Below are positions 55,496-62,424 of a DNA stretch of 64,000 nt, in pieces (positions within the stretch are counted from its first letter, which is position 1; each line of letters begins with the position of its first letter). The notes below the pieces were generated by a model. The model was given only the letters and a program-made list of their open reading frames with translations, made no database searches and was not told where the DNA came from. Made by a program: the position numbers and the translations under genes. The DNA lies in contig JAHJIJ010000006.1 in the NCBI GenBank assembly GCA_018823325.1, forward strand, positions 1 to 64,000, in the 5' to 3' direction. Origin of the DNA: Alphaproteobacteria bacterium. Lineage in GTDB: Bacteria > Pseudomonadota > Alphaproteobacteria > Sphingomonadales > Sphingomonadaceae.

Positions 55496-57285
55496 GACTG
55501 CCGCTTCTTGCTGCCGCCGCGCTCTGCGCGCTCTTCACCGCACCCGCCGTGGCGCAGACGCAGCCTGGAACCTGCAACTCTGCCTGCCTGAGCGGCCTCG
55601 CCGGCGGCTTCATGGCCGCCATGACCAAGGCCGATCCGGTCGGCCTGCCTTGGGCGGACCGGGTTCTCTATGCCGAGAACAGCACGCCCGTTCGCATTGG
55701 CGAAAGCTCCTGGGTCACCATCAAGAAATTCGATGACCAGCCGCTCGTCGTGACGGACAGCCACACCGGCCGCGTCGTCTGGTTCGGTATGATCGAGGAT
55801 CACGGCCAGCCGGGTTTCTACGCGATGGACATGAAGGTGGAGGACGGCAAGATCGCGGCCGTCCAGTCCGTCATCCGGCGCAAGCAGGGGCGCCAGCCTT
55901 TCGGTGACCCGGTCGCCTATGCGCCTCCGCGCAGCTTCACGGCTCAGGTCAGCCCGCGCGCGCGGCTTTCGCGCGGCAAGATGGCCGCTGTGGTGGACGC
56001 CTATTTCGCGAGCGTCGCCGCCAATGGCGAAGGTCCAGCGGTCAGCTTCGATGCCGCCTGCACCAATATGGAGAATGGCGTGCCCATGACGGGGCTGCTC
56101 GTCGCCAAAAGCGCCAGCGAAGCCGGCTGCGAGTCTGCCCTGAAGCGCGGCCTCTATGGCGAAATTGAAGCCCTGCGCCATGAGGTCGTTGCCATTGACG
56201 AGGCGCGCGGGCTGGTGGCGGCCATCGGCTATCGCGATCTTCCCGGCGCGCAGACCAGCTTCACCGCGCGGGACGGGCAGAGCTATCCGGCCGAGGCCCG
56301 CTATCCGCGCACCTTCGGCTTCGTGAGTGTCTTCAAGGTGGAGAATGGCCGCATCGCGCGGATCGAGACGATCTCGAACGAAGTGCCCTATCTGATGCCC
56401 GCCCCGTTCGCGAAGCCGCTGCCACCGGACATCATCGTGGCGGACAAGGGCGTGTTCCCCGAGAATGCCGACGCTGACTCAAAGGGCAATTTCTACATCA
56501 GCAGCTTCAAGGGCAATATCTACCGCGCCGTTCCCGGCAGCACCCAGGCCGTCGCCTGGATTCGTCCCGACGAGAAGAACAAGCTCGCCGCCGTGCTTGG
56601 TGTGCTCGTCGATGAGCGCAGCAACACGCTCTGGGCCTGTTCGGTGCCGATGGGGCAGGCGGGGGCGGTGTCCGCGCTGGTCGCGTTCGATCTGGCTTCG
56701 GGAGATTTCAAGAAGCGCTACGAGCTGCCGGCTCCGGCAAGCGCCTGCAACGATATCGCGCTCGCAAAGGATGGCACGGCCTACATCGCCGAAACCACCA
56801 ACGGGCGCATCTTCACGCTCGCACCCGGCGCCGAAGCGGTGTCGCTGCTCGTCGAGGACAAGGCCGTGCTCGGCGGTGTCGATGGCATCGCCTTCAGCGA
56901 GGACGGCACGCTCTACGTCAACAATGTGCGCCAGAACACGATGCTGCGGGTCAATCGCCGCGCGGATGGCAGCTTTGTCAGCCTGACGAAACTCAACGTC
57001 TCGCAGCCGCTCAATGGCCCCGATGGCCTCCGCCCCATTGGCGGCAATCGCTTCCTGCAGGCCGAGGGGCCGGCAGGGCGGGTCAGTCTGCTCACCATCG
57101 AAGGGGATGACGTGACTGTGAAAGTGCTCAAGGATGGCCTCGACGGTGTGCCCGGCGTCACGCATTTCGGCGGCTTCGCCTATGCCATTGAAAGCAAGGG
57201 CCGCTTCCTCTTCGATCCCAATCTCAAGGGGCAGGACCCGGGCGAATTCGCCTTGCGGGCGGTGCCGATGGGAGGCCTGCGATGA
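55492..57285 (+). CDS. Exported fusion: NTF2-like domains plus SMP-30/gluconolactonase-type propeller
   Basis: 597 residues. Signal peptide MRLPLLAAAALCALFTAPAVAQ. The N-terminal half (about 25-310) repeats the two domains of the preceding protein: CLSGLAGGFMAAMTKADPVGLPWADRVLYAEN, VVWFGMIEDHGQPGFYAMDMKVEDGKIAA, and SFDAACTNMENGVPMTG. The C-terminal half (about 315-597) is a six-bladed propeller: DADSKGNFYISSFKGNIYRA, GVLVDERSNTLWACSVPMG, CNDIALAKDGTAYIAETTNG, DGIAFSEDGTLYVNNVRQNT. SMP-30-like propellers are Ca-dependent lactonases. The fusion suggests successive steps in one polypeptide in the periplasm. ATGA overlaps on both sides. Confidence 0.8.
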   Translation: MRLPLLAAAALCALFTAPAVAQTQPGTCNSACLSGLAGGFMAAMTKADPVGLPWADRVLYAENSTPVRIGESSWVTIKKFDDQPLVVTDSHTGRVVWFGMIEDHGQPGFYAMDMKVEDGKIAAVQSVIRRKQGRQPFGDPVAYAPPRSFTAQVSPRARLSRGKMAAVVDAYFASVAANGEGPAVSFDAACTNMENGVPMTGLLVAKSASEAGCESALKRGLYGEIEALRHEVVAIDEARGLVAAIGYRDLPGAQTSFTARDGQSYPAEARYPRTFGFVSVFKVENGRIARIETISNEVPYLMPAPFAKPLPPDIIVADKGVFPENADADSKGNFYISSFKGNIYRAVPGSTQAVAWIRPDEKNKLAAVLGVLVDERSNTLWACSVPMGQAGAVSALVAFDLASGDFKKRYELPAPASACNDIALAKDGTAYIAETTNGRIFTLAPGAEAVSLLVEDKAVLGGVDGIAFSEDGTLYVNNVRQNTMLRVNRRADGSFVSLTKLNVSQPLNGPDGLRPIGGNRFLQAEGPAGRVSLLTIEGDDVTVKVLKDGLDGVPGVTHFGGFAYAIESKGRFLFDPNLKGQDPGEFALRAVPMGGLR

Positions 57286-57989
57286 GGGGCGCGGCACTGG
57301 CTGTGCTGGGCGCTGCTCTGCTGACGAGCGCTCCGGCGCACGCGCAGAGCGCTATCGACCGTGAGATCGACGCGCTCACGACACGTGTGGAAAATCTGGA
57401 GGGCGCACGCGCCGTCATGAAGCTCCAGCGCGCCTTCGGCTATTATGTCGACCGGGGCTTGTGGCAAGACGCCGCCGACCTGTTTGCCGACAATGGCTCG
57501 ATCGAGATCGGCGTGGATGGCGTCTATGTCGGCCGGGATCGTATTCGCGACTATCTCAAGGCCCTGCACGGCGGTCAGGACGGGCTGATCTACGGGCAGC
57601 TCAACGAGTGGGTGACGCTCCAGCCGGTCGTGACCGTTGCGCCCGATGGCCGCAGCGCAAAGGCGCGCTGGCGCGACCTCGGCATGCTCGGCCAGCACAA
57701 GCAGCATGCCGAGTGGCGCGACGGCATTTACGAGAATGACTATGTGAAGGAAGGCGGCGTGTGGAAGATCGCGCGGCTGCACCTCTACGTCAATTTCGTC
57801 GCGCCTTATGAAAAGGGCTGGGCACGGCTCAAGCCCGGCGAAGGGCTGGTGCGGAGCGAAGCAAGCAAGGCGATGCCGCCGGATCGCCCCTCCAGTTCCG
57901 CCCCGCGGGGCTTCCCTGATCGTACGGTTCCGCCCTTCCATGCGCCCAATCCGGTGACCGGCAAGCCCGTGTCGGAGACAGTGAAATGA
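57282..57989 (+). CDS. Exported NTF2/SnoaL-like protein
   Basis: 235 residues. Signal peptide ALAVLGAALLTSAPAHAQS, then a short coiled coil (IDREIDALTTRVENLEGAR) and a SnoaL_4-type domain: LQRAFGYYVDRGLWQDAADLFADNGSIEIGVDGVYVGRDRIRDYL ... WVTLQPVVTVAPDGRSAKARWRDLG ... GIYENDYVKEGGVWKIARLHL. The C-terminal 60 residues are Pro-rich and low-complexity. First of three tandem paralogues; the start overlaps the preceding stop. The family includes cyclases, dehydratases and, in sphingomonads, the formaldehyde-releasing lyase LdpA that acts on lignin-like dimers, so a lyase role is possible but unproven. Confidence 0.85.
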   Translation: MRGAALAVLGAALLTSAPAHAQSAIDREIDALTTRVENLEGARAVMKLQRAFGYYVDRGLWQDAADLFADNGSIEIGVDGVYVGRDRIRDYLKALHGGQDGLIYGQLNEWVTLQPVVTVAPDGRSAKARWRDLGMLGQHKQHAEWRDGIYENDYVKEGGVWKIARLHLYVNFVAPYEKGWARLKPGEGLVRSEASKAMPPDRPSSSAPRGFPDRTVPPFHAPNPVTGKPVSETVK

Positions 57990-58783
57990 TTGTCCGCAAC
58001 AGCTTCATGGCCGCGTTGCTTGCCGGCCTCGTCATGACCATGCCGGAGCCTGCCTTTGCGCAGGGTGATGCCGGTTTGCGCAGCAAGGTCAGCGCTTATC
58101 AGAAGCGGGTGCAGGCGCTCGAGGACCAGTTGGCCATCGAGAACCTGACCGCCACCTTCGGCTATTATTTCGACAAGGGCCTGTGGAATGAGGCAGCGGA
58201 CTTGTTCGCCGCCCGTGGCCAGTTCGAATATGGCCAGCGCGGCGTCTATATCGGCCCGGCGCGCATTCGCCAGGCGATGCTGTTCTTCGGTCCGCAGGGG
58301 CTGAGCACCGGCAGTCTCAACAACCACATGATGCTGCAGCCCATCGTGGTGGTCGCGCCCGATGGCCGCACCGCGACGGGGCGCTGGCAGGGCATGGTGA
58401 TGCTCGCGCGACCCAACGAGAACGGCAGGTGGGGCGTGGGCATCTACGAGAACCGCTATGTGAAGGAAGGCGGCGTCTGGAAGTTCGACAAGCTGCACTT
58501 CTACGTCACGGCCATGACCGACTACGACCTCGGCTTTGCCAAATATGCGATCCAGATGGAGGGCCCCAGCGCGCTCTTCCCGCCCGACCAGCCGCCGACG
58601 GAAGTCTATCGGTCCTTCCCTCACGCCTATCTGCCGGCGTTCAGCTACGATCATCCGGTCACCGGCGAACCGCTCAAGAACCTGCCGATGGAAGGGGATG
58701 ACGTTCTTGGGCGTCCGGATCGCGGCATGAGCAGCGCCAAGCGGGAAGAGAGCAGCGCAGCAAAGGGAATGAGGCAGCAATGA
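57986..58783 (+). CDS. Exported NTF2/SnoaL-like protein, second paralogue
   Basis: 265 residues. Signal peptide SFMAALLAGLVMTMPEPAFAQG, coiled-coil helix (LRSKVSAYQKRVQALEDQLAI), then the same fold: LTATFGYYFDKGLWNEAADLFAARGQFEYGQRGVYIGPARIRQAM, NHMMLQPIVVVAPDGRTATGRWQG, GIYENRYVKEGGVWKFDKLHFY. A Pro-rich tail follows, with NLPMEGDDVLGR at the end. The shared GxxYENxYVKEGGVWK strand ties it to its neighbours. Overlaps both adjoining genes by 4 bp (ATGA), so the three are translationally coupled. Confidence 0.85.
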   Translation: MIVRNSFMAALLAGLVMTMPEPAFAQGDAGLRSKVSAYQKRVQALEDQLAIENLTATFGYYFDKGLWNEAADLFAARGQFEYGQRGVYIGPARIRQAMLFFGPQGLSTGSLNNHMMLQPIVVVAPDGRTATGRWQGMVMLARPNENGRWGVGIYENRYVKEGGVWKFDKLHFYVTAMTDYDLGFAKYAIQMEGPSALFPPDQPPTEVYRSFPHAYLPAFSYDHPVTGEPLKNLPMEGDDVLGRPDRGMSSAKREESSAAKGMRQQ

Positions 58784-59574
58784 TGAACCGGCAAAGCATC
58801 CTCGCGGCCCTGCTGGCCGCCTCCGCTCTGGTCTCCGCTGCTCCTGTCGCGGCGCAGACAGCCGCCGAGCGTCTCGCGGCCCTCGATGAACGGATCACCC
58901 GCCTGGAGGACATGAACGCCATCGAGAAGCTGCAGCGCAGCTACGGCTATTTTGTCGACAAGGGGCAATGGACGCCGCTTTCCGAGCTGTTCACCGAAGA
59001 CGCCACGCTGGAGATCGGCGGCAAGGGCATCTTCTTGGGCAAGGCACGCGTGCTCGAATATATGCAGAAAGCGTTCGGGCCGGATGGCACCAAGAAGGGC
59101 GCGCTGGTCAATCACATGCAGTTCCAGCCCATTCCGGACATCTCGGCCGACGGCACGACCGGCTGGGTGCGCGCCCGCGCCTTCGTGATGAGCAATGGCG
59201 GCTGGGGCCTGCCGCTCTACGAGAATGAATATCGCAAGGAAAACGGCGTCTGGAAGATCAGCCGCCTGACCGGCCCGTTCACCATGTACACGAGCTGGGA
59301 AGGCTGGGGCAAATGGGCGATGAACAACACCTGGCCGGACAAGTTCGATCCGCCGCCGGATCTGCCGCCCTCGGTCGTTTATCTGACCTACCCGGCTTAT
59401 TATATAATCCCCTTCCATTACCCCAATCCGGTCTCCGGCAAAGTGTTCACGCCTGATCGGGATGAGGTTGGCGCCTATCACCGCCCGCCGGGCACGAAGG
59501 CGCAGATGGAAGCGCTGAAGGTCGGCCGCTGGGTCGATGGATCGCAACCGATTGGCCAGCCGCCGAAGGACTGA
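58780..59574 (+). CDS. Exported NTF2/SnoaL-like protein, third paralogue
   Basis: 264 residues. Signal peptide ILAALLAASALVSAAPVAAQT, helix AAERLAALDERITRLEDMNAI, then LQRSYGYFVDKGQWTPLSELFTEDATLEIGGKGIFLGKARVLEYM, NHMQFQPIPDISADGTTGWVRARAF and LYENEYRKENGVWKISRLTGP. A Pro-rich tail ends in PIGQPPKD. Somewhat more diverged than the first two. It ends 2 bp before the PQQ dehydrogenase gene, so the NTF2-like enzymes and the dehydrogenase probably work together in the periplasm. Confidence 0.85.
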   Translation: MMNRQSILAALLAASALVSAAPVAAQTAAERLAALDERITRLEDMNAIEKLQRSYGYFVDKGQWTPLSELFTEDATLEIGGKGIFLGKARVLEYMQKAFGPDGTKKGALVNHMQFQPIPDISADGTTGWVRARAFVMSNGGWGLPLYENEYRKENGVWKISRLTGPFTMYTSWEGWGKWAMNNTWPDKFDPPPDLPPSVVYLTYPAYYIIPFHYPNPVSGKVFTPDRDEVGAYHRPPGTKAQMEALKVGRWVDGSQPIGQPPKD

Positions 59575-59576
59575 GA

Positions 59577-61715
59577 ATGACGGCAAAATGGAGGCAGCCG
59601 GCTGCCATAATCGGCATTGCGGTGCTGGTGATTGCCGTGCTGCTGTCGATCCTCATGACGCAGTCCCGCGCGAGCGGACCTGCGGAGGTCGACAGCGCGC
59701 GCATGGCGGCGCAGGAGACGGACGGCTCGGACTGGCTGCATGACGGGCGCACCTACAGCGCCCAGCGCTACAGCCCGCTCGACCAGATCAATGCGCAGAA
59801 TGTGAGCCAGCTTGGTATTGCCTGGTATGACGATCTGGACACCTTCCGTGGCGTCGAGGCGACGCCGCTCTATGCCGATGGCGTGCTCTACAACATACTG
59901 CCCTGGAACATCACGATCGCTTACGATGCCCGCACCGGCAAGCGCCTGTGGACCTACGATCCGCAGGTGCCGCGCGAGTTCGGCCGCTATGCCTGCTGCG
60001 AGCCGGTCGCACGCGGCCTCGCCCTGTGGAAAGGCAAGGTCATCATCGCGACGCTGGACGGGCGGGTGATCGCGCTCAATGCCGCTGACGGCAAGCCTGT
60101 CTGGTCCGTGCAGAGCACGCCCAAGGACATGCCCTACACCATCACCGGTGCGCCGCGCGTGTTCGATGGCAAGGTCGTTGTCGGCAACAGTGGCGGCGAC
60201 ATGGGTATCCGCGGCTTCGTCGCGGCTTATGATGCAGACACCGGCAAAGAAGCCTGGAAGTTCTACCTGACGCCGGGCGACCCCGCCAAGGGTCCGGATG
60301 GCGCCGCATCCGACGGGATCATGGAGATGATCCGCAAGACATGGTCGGGCGAGTATTGGAAGCTCGGCGGCGGCGCCAACGCGTGGGACAGCATCGGCTA
60401 CGATCCCGCACTCAAGCTCGTCTACATCGGCACCGGCAACGGCTCGCCACTCTCCTGGCATTATCGCAGCAACAGCAAGGGCGACAATCTCTTCGTCTGC
60501 TCCATCGTTGCGGTGAATGTGGAGACCGGCAAATATGCCTGGCATTACCAGATGGTGCCCGAAGAGGATTGGGACTACACCTGCACCCAGTCGATCGTCA
60601 CGGCCGACCTCAAGATCGACGGGCGCGACCGCAAGGTGCTGATGCAGGCGCCGAAGAACGGCTATTTCTATGTACTCGACCGGGCGACGGGCGAATTCAT
60701 CTCGGCCGGCCAGATCGCGCCGGTCAACTGGGCGCTCGGCATCGATTCGAAGACGGGCCGTCCGAAGATCAATCCGGACGCCCATTATGGCACGGAACCG
60801 TTTCTGGTGAAGCCCGGGCCGGGCGGGGCGCACAACTGGTTCCCCATGGCCTATAGTCCACGCACGAGGCTTGCCTATTTCCCGCTCTACGAGTCGGGCA
60901 TGGTCCTCGCGCTCGATCCGGATTTCCAGCCAAAGCCCTTCCGTTCGAACGCAGGCTGGGGGGGCTACACCGGCGAGGCCGCGAAGAAGCGGGCCGAGCT
61001 GATGAAAGAGGTGGTGGCCATGGACAAGGCCTATCTGCTCGCCTGGGACCCGGTGAAGCAGAAGGCGGCCTGGAAAATCCCGCTGCCGCGCCACGGCAAT
61101 GGCGGCGTGATGGTGACGGCGAGCGACCTCGTCTTCGAGGGGACGACGCGGCAGACCTTCGCGGCCTTTGACGCGCGCAACGGCAAGCTGCTCTGGGAAA
61201 CGCCGGTGCAGAGCGCGCCGGTGGCCGGGGCGATCACCTACACGCTCGATGGCGTGCAGTATGTCGCCGTGAATGCCGGCTGGGGTGGCGGCGCCGCCGT
61301 CGTGGAGCGTGGACAGGGCATCGAGATGCCCCGGGCGCCGGCACGGCTCATCGTGTTCAAACTTGGCGGGACCGTGCAGTTGCCTGCGCTGCAACCCGAG
61401 GCCAAGGCGCCGGAGCCGCCGCTGCTCCGGGCCAGCGAGGCGCAGGTTGCGCGCGGCGCCCAGCTCTTCGCGGAGACCTGCGCGGTCTGCCACGGCCAGC
61501 AAGCGATTGGCGGCGTCAAGGACCTGCGCATGATGACGCGCGAGACCCACGCGAAGTTCAACGACATTGTCCTCAAGGGCATTTATGCCGACAAGGGCAT
61601 GGCCAGCTTCGCCGACCTGATCTCCCCGGAGGATGCCGAGGCAATTCACGGTTATCTGATCGCCCGTGCCAATGAGGACTGGGGCCGCGTCTCGGACGGC
61701 AAGGGGCCACACTAG
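59577..61715 (+). CDS. PQQ-dependent quinohemoprotein alcohol dehydrogenase
   Basis: 712 residues. The N-terminal hydrophobic helix (AAIIGIAVLVIAVLLSILM, about residues 9-27) anchors or exports it. The eight-bladed PQQ propeller has WLHDGRTYSAQRYSPLDQI, the vicinal Cys pair in RYACCEPVARG (about residues 140-141), GGANAWDSIGYDP and the EEDWDYTCTQSIV stretch. A C-terminal cytochrome c domain has CAVCHGQ (about residue 635) and a likely Met ligand in KGMASFADLI. It oxidises primary or secondary alcohols in the periplasm and passes electrons to the respiratory chain. A second, convergent homologue is at 62425-64000. No PQQ biosynthesis gene is visible. Confidence 0.95.
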   Translation: MTAKWRQPAAIIGIAVLVIAVLLSILMTQSRASGPAEVDSARMAAQETDGSDWLHDGRTYSAQRYSPLDQINAQNVSQLGIAWYDDLDTFRGVEATPLYADGVLYNILPWNITIAYDARTGKRLWTYDPQVPREFGRYACCEPVARGLALWKGKVIIATLDGRVIALNAADGKPVWSVQSTPKDMPYTITGAPRVFDGKVVVGNSGGDMGIRGFVAAYDADTGKEAWKFYLTPGDPAKGPDGAASDGIMEMIRKTWSGEYWKLGGGANAWDSIGYDPALKLVYIGTGNGSPLSWHYRSNSKGDNLFVCSIVAVNVETGKYAWHYQMVPEEDWDYTCTQSIVTADLKIDGRDRKVLMQAPKNGYFYVLDRATGEFISAGQIAPVNWALGIDSKTGRPKINPDAHYGTEPFLVKPGPGGAHNWFPMAYSPRTRLAYFPLYESGMVLALDPDFQPKPFRSNAGWGGYTGEAAKKRAELMKEVVAMDKAYLLAWDPVKQKAAWKIPLPRHGNGGVMVTASDLVFEGTTRQTFAAFDARNGKLLWETPVQSAPVAGAITYTLDGVQYVAVNAGWGGGAAVVERGQGIEMPRAPARLIVFKLGGTVQLPALQPEAKAPEPPLLRASEAQVARGAQLFAETCAVCHGQQAIGGVKDLRMMTRETHAKFNDIVLKGIYADKGMASFADLISPEDAEAIHGYLIARANEDWGRVSDGKGPH

Positions 61716-61985
61716 AGCGCAGTCCCTGATCCGCCAGGCGAGCGGTGCGGCACACAGATCCTCCCCGAGCCTACGCGGGGAGGGGGGCTGCCGATGAAGC
61801 CGGTGGTGGAGGGACGTTCAACGATCGCCCCGACACACCTCCACCTTTTGCTCCGCAAGTGCTCCCATTTTCAGGACAAATCTGGAGAGGGTCTTCAGCC
61901 AGCCATTCCGATAACGGTGCACTTTCCAATAACGGCGCAGTGCCCCTTGAATGGCCGAGCATTCACCGGCCTGAAGGCGTCCCGT

Positions 61986-62351
61986 TCAAGCCGTCGGCTC
62001 ATCATCCTGCGAGCCGATGATCGTCGCCGCCACCAGAATGCCCGCGATGGTGAACACCGGATGGCGAAAGGCGAAGCGCAGCCCGTAGTTGATCAACTGC
62101 GGCGTGACGGCGGCGACCACCATCTTGGCGAGGGTGCGATTGTCCTCATGCTTGATCGTCCGCACCAGCGGTTGCGCGACCCGCACGCTTGTCTTCCCGA
62201 TCGCGCGGCCAGTCTTCAGCGCCTTGTCCGCGATGGTCTCCGGCGTCGTCTTGTCCGCCACCACCACCGGCAGGTTGCGCGGGTTCGTCTTTCGCGCCGC
62301 TCCCCGCTTGCTTTTCGTTTTGGCGGTTGCGGTTGCGCCTTGCTCGGTCAT
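61986..62351 (-). CDS. Hypothetical membrane-anchored protein
   Basis: About 121 residues from ATG 62351 (MTEQGATATAKTKSKRGAARK); ATG 62384 is an upstream alternative. A basic, Lys/Arg/Thr-rich N-terminus, a helical middle (TIADKALKTGRAIGKTSVRVAQPLVRTI) and one hydrophobic segment near the C-terminus (FTIAGILVAATIIGS). I do not recognise a family. It lies between two convergent PQQ dehydrogenase genes on the strand of the second one. The 270-bp stretch before it (61716-61985) shows no gene. Confidence 0.6.
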   Translation of the reverse strand: MTEQGATATAKTKSKRGAARKTNPRNLPVVVADKTTPETIADKALKTGRAIGKTSVRVAQPLVRTIKHEDNRTLAKMVVAAVTPQLINYGLRFAFRHPVFTIAGILVAATIIGSQDDEPTA

Positions 62352-62424
62352 GCTGTCGATCCCACGCCTGTTATATCCTGTCACTGAACGTTAGCGCGGA
62401 ACGGGCGTTCCCGGAGCGGAGCGG

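Noticed and set aside
59478..61712. Minus-strand open frame of 744 codons opposite the PQQ dehydrogenase
   Set aside because: Shadow translation; the plus strand shows propeller motifs and a haem c site.
54153..61715. Genomic island integrated at tRNA-Gly
   Set aside because: The accessory operon lies on the 5' side of the tRNA gene, whereas integration normally uses the 3' end. No integrase or direct repeat of the tRNA end is seen.
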